DNA of 64,000 nt from Macrothele yani (taxonomy: Eukaryota; Arthropoda; Arachnida; Araneae; Macrothelidae): positions 30,223,001 through 30,287,000 of the forward strand of contig CM077011.1 in NCBI GenBank assembly GCA_039090855.1. The letters run 5' to 3'. Shown in pieces: positions 22,071-31,986 of this stretch. Position 1 is the stretch's first letter. The number at the start of each line of letters is the position of its first letter. The position numbers and the translations under genes are program-made. The notes under the pieces were generated by a model. The model saw only the letters and a program-made list of their open reading frames with translations. It had not been told where the DNA came from and ran no database searches.

Positions 22071-22424
22071 AGCTCGGAAGGCCGTTTCTCTTAGTCGGCT
22101 TCAGATCACGTACCCTGTTACCAGAGCAAGCATTAAGCAGTGACAAAACCTCTGAAAATTCTCTTGTCCGAAAGAAAGAAAGCAAAAAAAGCAAAAAAAA
22201 ATCCCGGCTTACCACCTTTTTATGAATTAGAATGAATCATAAATTTCATTGTTTCACCGAAAACATAGTTTTAAAAATCTGCAAAGTTACGGAATTTGTT
22301 CTCCAAATGCAAGTATTTTTTAAGTGACAATAATATTTTATTGTGCAGGATTTGCACACAAATATATTTTTGTTATGCAAGCGATGTTGTCAAGAAAGTG
22401 CAATTTTTGTACGGCCACCTAAAA
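22071..22424. other. Unannotated stretch
   Basis: Nothing recognised. Confidence 0.4.
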
Positions 22425-22913
22425 TGAATAGACAAAGCCATCGCTCTTTCCACGTTTTTCTTTAATTAACTCACAGCAACAGAAAAATTGTTCTCCGAAC
22501 ACTTCTGGGATCGTACCCAAGATCTCTCGATAACTAAACGAGTGCGTTCGACTAACGCTACGGCGGCAAGCAATCCATGGCGTTATGTGTGTTTATCTGT
22601 CAGCATCTGACTTCACAAATCCGTGGAGATGGGCTCAGCAACTGAGACGTCTCCATCTGGTGGGACTTAACGGCACAGGCTATTAAATTACGTCTCAGTT
22701 GCTGAGCACATCTCCACAGATTTGTGAAGTCAAATGCTGACAGATAAACACACATAGCGCCGTGGATTGCTGGCCACCGTAGCGTAAGGCGAACCCATTC
22801 GGCTAGTTATCGAGAGATCTGGGGTTCGACCCCAGCGGTGTTCAGATAACAATTTTTCGGTTGCTGTGCATTAATCAAAGAAGAACGTGGAAAGAGCGAT
22901 GACTTTGTCTATT
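22425..22913. repeat. Palindromic pair of tRNA-like repeats (SINE family 3)
   Basis: A minus copy (22425-22650) and a plus copy (22690-22913) form an inverted repeat around a 39-bp loop. The arms share GAATAGACAAAG, the tRNA-like core (GGATTGCTGGCCACCGTAGC, then GGGGTTCGACCCC as box B), AGATAAACACACATA and CTCAGTTGCTGAG. Further plus copies lie at 22985-23250 and 36838-37065. Confidence 0.85.
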
Positions 22914-22984
22914 CACATTGTCTCCACGTAATTGGGAGATGTTCACTATTACTCTCGCCCTTTGGATTTACAGCTATAATTTAG

Positions 22985-23250
22985 TACATAGTTTGTGCCG
23001 TTAAGCTCCACCAGATGGAGACGTCTCAGTTGCTGAGCCCATCTCCACGGGTTTCTGAAATCAGATGCTGACAGATAAACACACATAGCGTCGTGGATTG
23101 CTGGCCACCAGTCGAACGCACTCGGCTAGTTATCGAGAGATTTGGGGCACGATCCCAGCGGGGTCCGGATAAAAAATTTTCGGTTGCTATGTGTTAATTA
23201 AAGAAAAACGTGGAAAGAGCTGTGACTTTGTCTATTCACATTTTATCCAC
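22985..23250 (+). mobile_element. SINE family 3, third copy in cluster
   Basis: Same order as the neighbouring plus copy: GAGACGTCTCAGTTGCTGAG, AGATAAACACACATAGCG, GTGGATTGCTGGCCACC, CTCGGCTAGTTATCGAGAGA, then a decayed box B. Confidence 0.8.
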
Positions 23251-24204
23251 GTATATGGGAAATTTTCACCACCTGAAATGATTTTTGCCACATGTTGTCA
23301 GTTGCTCGGTCGCCATTTGCCCTAAAGTCTTTTGGGTGCTCTCTAGAGAGAGCTTAGCAGTCATTTATGCAGTTCGTATGCGCCCCCGTAACGTCGCAGG
23401 AACGTCGTTGATTTTGAAGGGTACCAACCCCCTGGTACGAATTTGACGGGTACCAGTTTCCCGGGGACGAGTTTGCCTTGCCCGCTGGACATAGTGCTAG
23501 AAGAACTGACCACCGTTAGACAGCTGTAATATTAGACTGAGTACCAAGGAATGAGAAATAGGTGTATACAAATACATGTATGTACGGAATCTCTGGCTCC
23601 TTTCAAAAACTCCTGTATCCGTCCTTGGGATGTGTCGATATCGATTATCACGATTGGGGATTCTTACAAAATGATAATAAGAATAAACTTTTTTTTTCAA
23701 TGCTAAGATCTTTGTGGGTGCGGTAGTGCAATTTCTGACACGGGCAGTACTTAGGTAGGTAGATTAATGAATGCTATTGTCGGAAACCCAATGAAAGATG
23801 TGTGAGTCATAAACGTAAATATTTACTAAACTATGATGGTGGCAAGAGTATTTCGACTGGTTAGTTTTTTAAAAACTATTTATTTTTATCATTATTATTG
23901 CATATTATTCGGAGACGAACGTTAGAAACAACCTTAACCAGTAGCGCACCCGGGAATAATTGTTGGAGGGCGCTATATGCACTGTATAGAGTACACGTAC
24001 ACAATGTATGTATATATACATATATATAGTGTACGCCTATAGTTTATATACGGCTGTGACGTACGTCCCTCCTAATCTCTTTAGGACTTTGAGAAGAAGA
24101 CACCATGTAATAGAAGGCACTATGTCAGACACTATGTACTTTTTTGAACATGTGAAATAACATTTTTGAATGTTTAATTTGTGACGTACGTGGCTCTTAA
24201 TCTC
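23251..24204. other. Unannotated stretch
   Basis: No gene is recognised. A short TA/TG-rich tract lies at about 24000-24030. Confidence 0.4.
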
Positions 24205-24212
24205 CTTGGAAG

Positions 24213-25567
24213 CAGGGACGTCGCCAAGGGGATGCGAGGGTGGGCTTGAGCCCATCCTCAAATTTGTCTTGCCCACCCTGCCGCCCACCTAGTTCAAAAT
24301 GTGCCATTTTTCTGCATATTTAACTTTAAAATATTAACTGAACTTTGCTAAGTAATAAGTCTTGCGTTTTATACCATCAAAACCTACGGATTTTTCACTA
24401 GGAAGTGCCTTGTTTACGTCTCCAAAATTTTTTATCAAAATACTTAGCATCCGCAGGGCTATGCAAATTCAGTTGTTCTCCGCTCTTTCAATTCCTTAGT
24501 TTAAGCCTCTTTCACATGTATCTATGGCCAGGTGGCTAATGAGGAAGCTAGATAGGAATTCACTGAAGGAGTCGCTACTAATTGCTCTGCTGTTTGGCTT
24601 CTTAACGAAAAAAGGAGATTCTAACACGGAAAGGAGCCTAAAGTTACACTAGCTCTCTTAAGACCACCCCGGGACAAAGAAAGTGCAGGAATCGGGTGAC
24701 CACTAATATGTAGGAGAGGAGTACAGGGCAAAGTCGCTGGCTTGAAGGAAGGGAGTGAAGGAGGGAGGAGGTAGATATATTGTGTCTGCGTTGAAAATTT
24801 GATTTAAACAAAAACGACATGTTCCTTCAAATAAATTGTTCAAGTACAATACTATTTTTCGTAAGCAAAAATGCAAAAGTTTGAAAAGCAATTTAAGACA
24901 ATGCATTCAGAGCAAGCAAAAAGTTAAAGGCGACATTCTAGTAGCACTTGTATCTTACACCAGTGGCGTAACTAGTCGGATCCATGTACATATGTGCAGA
25001 AGCGTAGGCACCGGGAGGATCCTCGGGTCCGACCCCCCCCCCCCCGCATGAGGGATGATTGAACACAAATTTAAAGCGCTATGTACTGTATGTATATATG
25101 CCGCTTTCACCCATGAGCCAAACCCTCTCCCTTAAAAAATCTCTGGCAATGCATCCAGGTGCAGGGAGTCGGGATTTTTTTTTTTTTTTTTTTGATTGGA
25201 GGTTTAACGACCATCTTGAGCAACTCAATGGGCTATAAGCAGTCGCCCGTCCCTAATTTAGGGTCACTGGTTCCAGGGAAAGGAGAGAACCAGTGCCGTA
25301 AGACAAACACAACATCCATGCCTCACGGGATTTGAACCCGCACTCCTTTCGGACGAATGATCAACGACCATCGCTAAGACCACTGTGCCACCGGGGCGGA
25401 AGGGGTGCGGATTGAACGAATTTCTATGTAGCCGGTAGAGAAGAGCATTAAACATTCATTGTTCCAGTATTTCCTAAAAAAAAAAGTAGCTATCAAGCTT
25501 TCCCCACCAAAAATAATGCTCGCCCACCCGTCGCCCATCTTGATTTCAAAGTATAGCGAAGCCCTTG
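24213..25567. mobile_element. Non-autonomous hAT-like element with near-perfect 8-bp TSD
   Basis: The left end is CAGGGACGTCGCCA and the right end is the inverse of CAAGGGCTTCGCTA. Flanks are CTTGGAAG (24205-24212) and CTTGGAGG (25568-25575), 7 of 8 matching. No transposase frame is seen in 1355 bp. A SINE lies inside at 25175-25399. Confidence 0.8.
25175..25399 (-). mobile_element. SINE family 1, copy 5
   Basis: Minus copy with a T-tract of about 19, full body and inverse head. Flanks GAGTCGGGATT and GGGTGCGGATT look like a diverged duplication. Confidence 0.92.
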
Positions 25568-25582
25568 CTTGGAGGGGGCCAA

Positions 25583-25690
25583 ATGGCTTTATTACATTTA
25601 ACAGCAGATTCTCGTAATGGCTTTTATTACATTTAACAGCAGATTCTCGTAATGGCTTTTATTACATTTAACAGCAGAATCTTGTAATTT
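25583..25690. repeat. Three tandem copies of a 35-bp unit
   Basis: The unit GGCTTTTATTACATTTAACA + GCAGATTCTCGTAAT is repeated three times. The last unit is slightly diverged. Confidence 0.9.
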
Positions 25691-25811
25691 GCGCAGATTG
25701 CGATGAGATATTGTTGCGTTTATGTAAAACGTGTTGAAATAATGTTCGGCGATAGTTCAGTAAATAATATATATTCTTGAGCAACAATAAAATTAAGGAT
25801 ATTTAATTTTA

Positions 25812-25845
25812 GAAGTGACGCAACAATATATTGTTGCGTCACTTC
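25812..25845. repeat. Perfect 34-bp palindrome without spacer
   Basis: GAAGTGACGCAACAATA is followed directly by its exact complement. Confidence 0.95.
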
Positions 25846-25921
25846 GTGGAACAGCATGCGGGAAGATCAGATTTCAGCAATGGTTTGACTACTTCCGTTA
25901 CCCAATTTCGTTACATCGGAA

Positions 25922-27138
25922 ATACTCACGAAGCAAATAATTCCGTCTTATGCACGATTTTTAATGACTTAACATTACCACATATTATAATATATATATA
26001 TACTGTACATACAGTATATAGTTAAAAACACATGATTACTTTCTGATTCACTAGAATCCTTCATCAGATGTACATGTGTATGTTAAAAGCGAGCGACAAT
26101 GGAAGAGACCTGTAAATCACATGTTCTTTATATACAGCTAACGCCATGCGTCTATTAGTGCTTGCTTTTTTTAATGTTCAACCAATCAATGATGGAGGTG
26201 GGGGTGGCAATGATGACGAATTGTTAATTTTCAGAATTTCTTTCCATTGAGGGGGATTATTACACACGGATAATCACCATTGCAAAATTATTGTTTAAAC
26301 TGATAAATTAACAGACTTTCCGTTAATGATAAGTGGGACTTAGATTTAGTGGTACAAAAAATTTTAGTGTTTTCCCACTGGGACGTATACTACCCGTCTC
26401 GGCATAGTCATGCTAATGCCATAGATGTCGATGCAGTCCTAAGGCTATATTTGTGTTCTGCCAGTCTGCATTTTAAAGTTGTAGAAGTTGAGCCCACATG
26501 CACTCGGTCCGGTTCTTCCTCGTCTTCCGCTTTCGGTGGGATTAAGTAACTAAAAATTTATTATCACTGATAACCTTGTCTCGGTCATTCTTAATTTTCG
26601 ATGAAATATTAATTGCTTTTTTCCCAAAGCCCACATTATTCTTCGTACGTATTGGAGTTATTTATCTTTGGTAAGTACGGAAGAGAACCTACAAATTTGA
26701 TTTGTATTTTTTCCCGTTGAAGGGCTGTTACATTATTCCGTTGATTTCGGGCAACTATGACTAATTCTCAACATGACTATGCCGAGACGGGTCGTATATG
26801 CCCCAGTGGGAAAGCACTAAGATTATTTGTACACCCTAAAGTGGCCCTTATTATTAACAGAAAGTCTGTTAATTTATAAACAATAGTGTTGAAATGGTGA
26901 TTATCCGTATGTAATACCCCTCAAGGTAAACTAACTCTGAAAATTAATAATTCTTAATTATTGCCACCCCCACCCCCTCCCACCTTAGGTTGAACTTTAA
27001 AGTGCAAGCACGCATGGCTTCAGCTGTATGTACAGAACATGTGACTTACAGGTTTCTTTCAGTGACATTCGCTTTTAACATACATCTCATAAAGGATTTT
27101 AGTGAATACGAAAGTACTAATGTGTTTTTAACTGCACA

Positions 27139-27140
<2 letters not shown>
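25922..27140. mobile_element. Penelope-like inverted repeat with hammerhead-like cores
   Basis: Arm 1 (about 25922-26411, minus sense) and arm 2 (about 26771-27140, plus sense) are inverted copies separated by about 360 bp. Shared landmarks are GACTATGCCGAGACGG, AACAGACTTTC / GAAAGTCTGTTAA, GGTGATTATCCG, GCCACCCCCACC and ACATGTGATTTACAGG-like segments. Both carry a hammerhead-like core followed by GTGTTTTTAACT. The outer end of arm 2 continues at 34685-34763 beyond an inserted block. Penelope-like elements are known for terminal repeats in either orientation that carry hammerheads. No RT lies between the arms. Confidence 0.6.
26040..26067 (-). ncRNA. Hammerhead-like core (Penelope-like terminus)
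   Basis: The minus strand reads CTGATGA, a 17-nt segment with GATTC-TAGT-GAATC pairing, then GAAA. This is the full consensus core CUGANGA - stem II - GAAA. The mirrored copy at about 27086-27113 has decayed to CTCATAA...GAAA. Stems I and III were not resolved. Confidence 0.55.

Positions 27141-27170
<30 letters not shown>
27141..27170. repeat. (AT)n microsatellite at RTE insertion point
   Basis: Fifteen AT units directly before the RTE-2 element. Confidence 0.95.
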
Positions 27171-27172
<2 letters not shown>

Positions 27173-30100
27173 TCACATTGGGATGTAAGGTCAGGTGATG
27201 CGTAACATCACAGCCTCTCCTTGACAAATGTCAACCCCGCCTTCTCGTGGTGCATCCTGTTCCTACTAAAGGGGCTCTGACGACCGCCAATAGCGGTATA
27301 ACTATACCATCGGGATTAGAGGAAATTCTATCCCACACTCACCAACCCGCTTGGCCAGCGTGGTGAGTTATGGCCAAACCCCTCTAAAATGACTCCACAA
27401 CTTAAATCTTGGCCCTCAGTCTCCGGCAGCTGGAATGTACCTGGCCAAGGCAGCGGCCAGTGCGACATGAAGGCAGAGGGTGCTAAGAATCCCCGGAGGA
27501 CCGGACTAGGCTGCCATCTGATGCTGACCTTGGCAACGTACAATGGACGCTCCCTATCTTCTGATTCAAGGCTTCTTGAATTGGAAGAGGAACTACAAAG
27601 GATCAAGTGGGACATCGTGGGGCTAAGTGAGGTAAGGAGAAAAGGAGAAGATCTCATCGAACTGAAAAGTGGACATCTCTTCTACTATCGTGGGACAGAT
27701 ACTGGCAGAACTAGTGGTGTTGGATTTATAATAAACAAGAAACTGAAGGATAAAGTTGTAGAAGTTGAAAGTTCCTCTGACAGAGCTGCACGACTCGTTA
27801 TTCAACTCTCGAAAAGATACCAGGCTCAGATTATTCAAACTTATGCACCCACCACAAGTCATCCTGAAGAAGAAATTGAAGAATTTTATGAGGAAATTTG
27901 TCATCTAAATAATAAAGGTAAGCAGCACTTGAAAATAATTATGGGAGATTTCAATGCAAAAATACGGCAACGGCAACAGAATGAAACTTCAGTAGGTAAA
28001 TTCGGTCATGGCAACAGAAACCAGCGTGGAAATACTCTCGTTGAGTTTGCAGAGGCAGAAGGGTTTTTCATCTTGAACTCCTTCTTCAAGAAAAAGCCAC
28101 ACAGGAAATGGACATGGAGACATCCAAATGGGACGACAAATGAAATTGATTTTATTATGTGTAACAAAAAATTCGTCATAGAAGACTGCAGTGTGCTAAA
28201 CAAGTTCAACACAGGTAGTGACCATAGATTGGTGAGATGTAAGATGCACCTCAACACTAAACTTGAACGTGGCAAGCTCATAAGACAAACAAAATCTATT
28301 GACATAACCAACCTTAAAAAACACCATAATACCTTCAAGTTGGAACTGAAGAACAGGTTCTCTGCTTTAGAAGGCCTAACATCGGAAGAAGTGGACATCT
28401 CTGAAGTTAACAGAAAAGTAACCAAAGCTCTTATGGAAACAGCAACAAAATTAGCTGGGTCTAAGAACAAGTTGCATGTAAATAAATTATCAGGAAAAAC
28501 GAAAATGTTGATGCAAAAAAGAAGAGAGATGAGGACAACTAAAGAAGATGCGACTTCCAAAGTGGAATATATAGAGCTATGCAAGACAGTAAGAAAAAGT
28601 ATCACTGAAGACGTAAGAAAATTCAACTGTGAACTAGTGAGGAAAGCAATTGAAAACAACCAAAGCCTAAAGATAGCAAAGGGACATCTCAGTAAGGGAA
28701 GAAAACAGATTATGGCACTGAGAAAAGAAGATGGTTCTGTAACAAGAAATAGAGGCGAAATTTTGACAAGAGTGAAAGATTTCTACTCCAAATTATATGA
28801 AAGGGATGATACATGCACTCCAGACATCATGAAAGATACCAGTACCAGAGTTCCTCCAGTCCTTCCAGCAGAAGTTGCACATGCAATCAAGAACATGAAG
28901 CGGGGAAAAGCACCAGGAGAAGATGGAATTACTGTAGACATCATACAAGAAGCAAGTGGAGAAATCGAAACAGTACTCGCCCAAATTTTCACTCGATGCC
29001 TTAATGAAGGAAAGATTCCTGAGGATTGGAACACCGCTACAATGATCCTGCTACATAAGAAAGGTGACATTGAGGATCTCGGAAACTACAGACCTATCAG
29101 CCTCCTATCAGTAGTTTATAAAATCTTCACTAAAGTTCTTTCACACCGCTTGAAGGTAACACTGGACATGGCTCAACCGAGAGAACAAGCTGGATTCAGG
29201 AGTGGCTACAGCACAATAGATCATATCCATGTGCTGAGAGAACTAATTGAAAGAGCGAGGGAATATGAACTTCCATTGTGCATGGCTTTTATCGATTATG
29301 AAAAAGCCTTTGATTCGGTGAAACCATCAGCAGTTACAATGGCTCTGAAAACCTGCGGTATTGAAGATGCATACATTAATATTATTAATAACATCTATGA
29401 AAATGCAAGTGCAAAGATTAGGCTGTTTGAAAATACAACACACATAAAAATTGGAAAGGGAGTGAGACAAGGTGACACCATATCTCCGAAGCTCTTTAAT
29501 GCCACATTGGAGGGTGTTTTTCAGTCACTGAGCTGGGAAAACAAGGGGATAAAGATTAATGGAGATTATCTAACCCACCTTCGTTTTGCTGATGACGTAG
29601 TCATTTTTGCAACTAGCCCATCAGAGCTGCAGAGTATGATCCAGGAACTTGCTGACAAGAGTAAAGAAGTGGGATTAAAAATGAACTTTCGGAAGACAAA
29701 AGTGATGTTCAATGCTTTTACAAGAAATGAAGATTTATCGATTGATGGAGAAAAGCTGGAGATAACAGACAAGTACGTTTATCTTGGACAGCAGATATCA
29801 AGTGAGGGTCACATTGATGAAGAAATTAATCGTCGTACAAAACTTGCCTGGAGAGCTTTTGGAAGAAACAGCATAATTTTCAAGAGCAATATGCCATTAT
29901 GTCTTAAAAGAAAAGTGTTTGATCAATGCATCCTTCCAGTGCTTACGTATGGTGCAGAGACGTGGACCTTAACTAAAAGAGACATACAAAGGTTGCAGAC
30001 AACTCAAAATAGCATGGAGAGGTGCATGCTTGGTGTAACCAGGAGAGATAAGAAGAGGAACTCGTGGATCCGAAAAATGACAAGAGTGGAAGACATCATG

Positions 30101-30367
30101 ATCAGAGTTAAATCCCTGAAATGGCAATGGGCTGGACATACTGCCAGAAGGACAGATCATCGATTAACAGCCGAAATTTTAGATTGGATTCCAAGGGACA
30201 GGAAAAGACCCAGAAGAAGACCACATGGGAGATGGGTGGATGAAATTCGAAAGTATGCAGGGGTGACATGGAGGAGACAAGCACAAGACAGACCGTTGTG
30301 GAGCAAAACTTGGGGAGACCTTCGTCCAGCAGTGGATTGATAATGGTTGACAATGATGATGATGATG
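27171..30367 (+). mobile_element. Full-length RTE-clade LINE (RTE-2)
   Basis: About 220 bp of 5' leader, one 983-codon ORF, a very short 3' UTR after TGA at 30338-30340, and a tail of ATG repeats (about 30354-30369). A single ORF, short UTRs and a trinucleotide tail are RTE features. The 5' boundary at the (AT)n tract is inferred. The 3' tail runs straight into the mirrored tail of RTE-3. Confidence 0.88.
27389..30340 (+). CDS. RTE endonuclease/reverse transcriptase, intact ORF
   Basis: 983 codons with no stop. Residues about 45-285 form an apurinic-like (EEP) endonuclease that nicks target DNA: LATYNGRSL, GLSEVRRKG (catalytic Glu), MGDFNAKI (Asp187, Asn189) and SDHR (Asp278, His279). A linker rich in charged residues follows. 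The reverse transcriptase spans about 500-780: NYRPISLLSVVYKIF, QAGFRSGYSTID, FIDYEKAFDSV (about 633-643), GVRQGDTISP and the catalytic box FADD (about 733-736). The C-terminal region has the LTYGAETWTL and KRPRRRPHGRW motifs typical of RTE. The first ATG is at 27389. A second in-frame ATG at 27521 (MLTLATYNGRSL) starts just before the endonuclease and may be the true start. It would copy its own RNA by target-primed reverse transcription. Being intact, it is a young or recently active copy. Confidence 0.95.
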   Translation: MTPQLKSWPSVSGSWNVPGQGSGQCDMKAEGAKNPRRTGLGCHLMLTLATYNGRSLSSDSRLLELEEELQRIKWDIVGLSEVRRKGEDLIELKSGHLFYYRGTDTGRTSGVGFIINKKLKDKVVEVESSSDRAARLVIQLSKRYQAQIIQTYAPTTSHPEEEIEEFYEEICHLNNKGKQHLKIIMGDFNAKIRQRQQNETSVGKFGHGNRNQRGNTLVEFAEAEGFFILNSFFKKKPHRKWTWRHPNGTTNEIDFIMCNKKFVIEDCSVLNKFNTGSDHRLVRCKMHLNTKLERGKLIRQTKSIDITNLKKHHNTFKLELKNRFSALEGLTSEEVDISEVNRKVTKALMETATKLAGSKNKLHVNKLSGKTKMLMQKRREMRTTKEDATSKVEYIELCKTVRKSITEDVRKFNCELVRKAIENNQSLKIAKGHLSKGRKQIMALRKEDGSVTRNRGEILTRVKDFYSKLYERDDTCTPDIMKDTSTRVPPVLPAEVAHAIKNMKRGKAPGEDGITVDIIQEASGEIETVLAQIFTRCLNEGKIPEDWNTATMILLHKKGDIEDLGNYRPISLLSVVYKIFTKVLSHRLKVTLDMAQPREQAGFRSGYSTIDHIHVLRELIERAREYELPLCMAFIDYEKAFDSVKPSAVTMALKTCGIEDAYINIINNIYENASAKIRLFENTTHIKIGKGVRQGDTISPKLFNATLEGVFQSLSWENKGIKINGDYLTHLRFADDVVIFATSPSELQSMIQELADKSKEVGLKMNFRKTKVMFNAFTRNEDLSIDGEKLEITDKYVYLGQQISSEGHIDEEINRRTKLAWRAFGRNSIIFKSNMPLCLKRKVFDQCILPVLTYGAETWTLTKRDIQRLQTTQNSMERCMLGVTRRDKKRNSWIRKMTRVEDIMIRVKSLKWQWAGHTARRTDHRLTAEILDWIPRDRKRPRRRPHGRWVDEIRKYAGVTWRRQAQDRPLWSKTWGDLRPAVD

Positions 30368-31427
30368 ATCATCATCACATTATCAACCATTATCAATCCA
30401 CTGCTGGACGAAGGTCTCCCCAAGTTTCTTCAACAACGGTCTGTCTTGTGTCAGGCTCCTTCATGTCACTCCCGCATACTTTCGAATTTCATCCACCCAT
30501 CTCCCATGTGGTCTTCTGGGTCTTTTCCTGTCCCTTGGAATCCAGTCTAAAATTTCAGCTGTCCATCGATGGTCTGTCCTTCGGGCAATATGTCCAGCCC
30601 ATTGCCATTTCAGGGATTTTACTCTAATCATGATGTCTTCCACTCTTTTCATTTTTCTGATCCACGAGTTCCTCTTTCTTATCTCTCCTGGTTACACCAA
30701 GCATGCACCTGTCCATGCTTCTTTGAGTTGTACGCAGTCTTTGTATGTCTGTTTTAGTTAAGGTCCATGTCTCTGCTCCATACGTAAGCACTGGCAGGAT
30801 GCATTGATTAAACACTTTCCTTTTAAGACATAATGACAGACTGCTCTTAAAATTTGCACTGTGTCTTCTAAAAGCTCTCCATCCAAGTTTTATAGGCGAT
30901 TAATGTCTTCATCAATGTGACCCTCACTTGATATCTCCTGTCCAAGATAAATGTAGGTATTGGTTATCTCCAGCTTTTCCCCATCAATCGATAAATCTTC
31001 ATTGTAAAAGCATTTTACATCGCTTTTGTCTTCTGAAAGTTCATTTTCAATCCCACTTCTTTACTCTTGTCTACAAGTTCCTCGATCATACTCTGCAGCT
31101 CTGATGGGGTGGTAGCAAAAATTACTACGTCATCAGCAAAACGAAGGTGAGTTAGATAATCTCCATTAATGTTTATCCCTTTGTTTTCCCAGTTCAGTGA
31201 TTGAAAGACATTTTCTAATGTGGCATTAAAGAGTTTGGGAGATATAGTGTCACTTTGTCTCACTCCCTTTCCAATTTTTATGGGTGCTATGTTCTCAAAT
31301 AGCCAAATCTTTGCACTTGCATTTTCATAGATGTTATGAATAATATTAAATTGATTATGAAAAGGCCTTTGATTCAGTGAAACCATTGGCAGTTACAATG
31401 GCTTTGAAATCCTGCGGTATTGAAGAC
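30368..31427 (-). pseudogene. RTE copy with inverted 5' segment (RTE-3)
   Basis: From 30368 to about 31349 the minus strand matches the 3' third of RTE-2, from INNIYENASAK through FADDVVIF to the end, with several frameshifts. The next 78 bp (31350-31427) match the segment just upstream of it (DYEKAFDSVKP to GIED) but in plus orientation. The copy therefore has its 5' tip flipped. Its 3' tail meets that of RTE-2. Confidence 0.92.
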
Positions 31428-31512
31428 GTGATACGGAATTCCAATGGGTGGATCTCACTCAACCAGCGTATGTAACCTCTTCTTGTTCTTTAAAGAATAT
31501 AAGTTCATTTAA

Positions 31513-31986
31513 AATAGATCCTCGAGCTCAGATAACTACTTATACACTTATAGGTATATTGACGATTTGCTTTGTATAAATAATTCTGAAGTAATGGAAA
31601 GTGATTTTGCTTATATCCACCCCAGCTCTCTTAAATTGTGTAAAACTAACCAAAATAATCAAGAACTTTATTTCTTAGACTTAAGCACTAAACTTAACAG
31701 AGGTAACTCGTCCATCAGCCTTTTTGATAAAAGAGTAAGTTTTCCTTTCAAAGTAATAACATATTTGCACTGGTACAATAACATCTCAACCAAAGTAATT
31801 GAAAATGTTCTTATTTCTCAGGTACTTAGAATTTCCAGAATTTGCAGCAACAATTTGGATTTAAATAACCACATAAGTATCCTATTAAACAGTTTTCTAG
31901 ATAACAAGACTCCAGCTCTATTTATTAAAAGAGTATTAAGAAAAATCGTTCTGAATAATAGAGTTAGGTTAGCAGATCTGTTTTAA
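31513..31986 (+). pseudogene. Reverse transcriptase fragment, YIDD type
   Basis: Open from 31513 to TAA at 31984-31986 with no obvious start. It reads TYRYIDDLLCINN, matching the catalytic RT box (YIDD), then KLCKTNQNNQELYFLDL, ISLFDKRVSFPFKV and VLISQVLRISRICSNN. The spacing of box, FLDL and downstream motifs suggests the RT palm and thumb of a Penelope-like or related element rather than RTE. Family assignment is inference. The upstream RT domains are missing, and RTE-3 abuts its 5' side. Confidence 0.6.

Noticed and set aside
28006..28659. 217-codon minus-strand frame
   Set aside because: It is antisense to the intact RTE ORF, an effect of its A-rich codon use.
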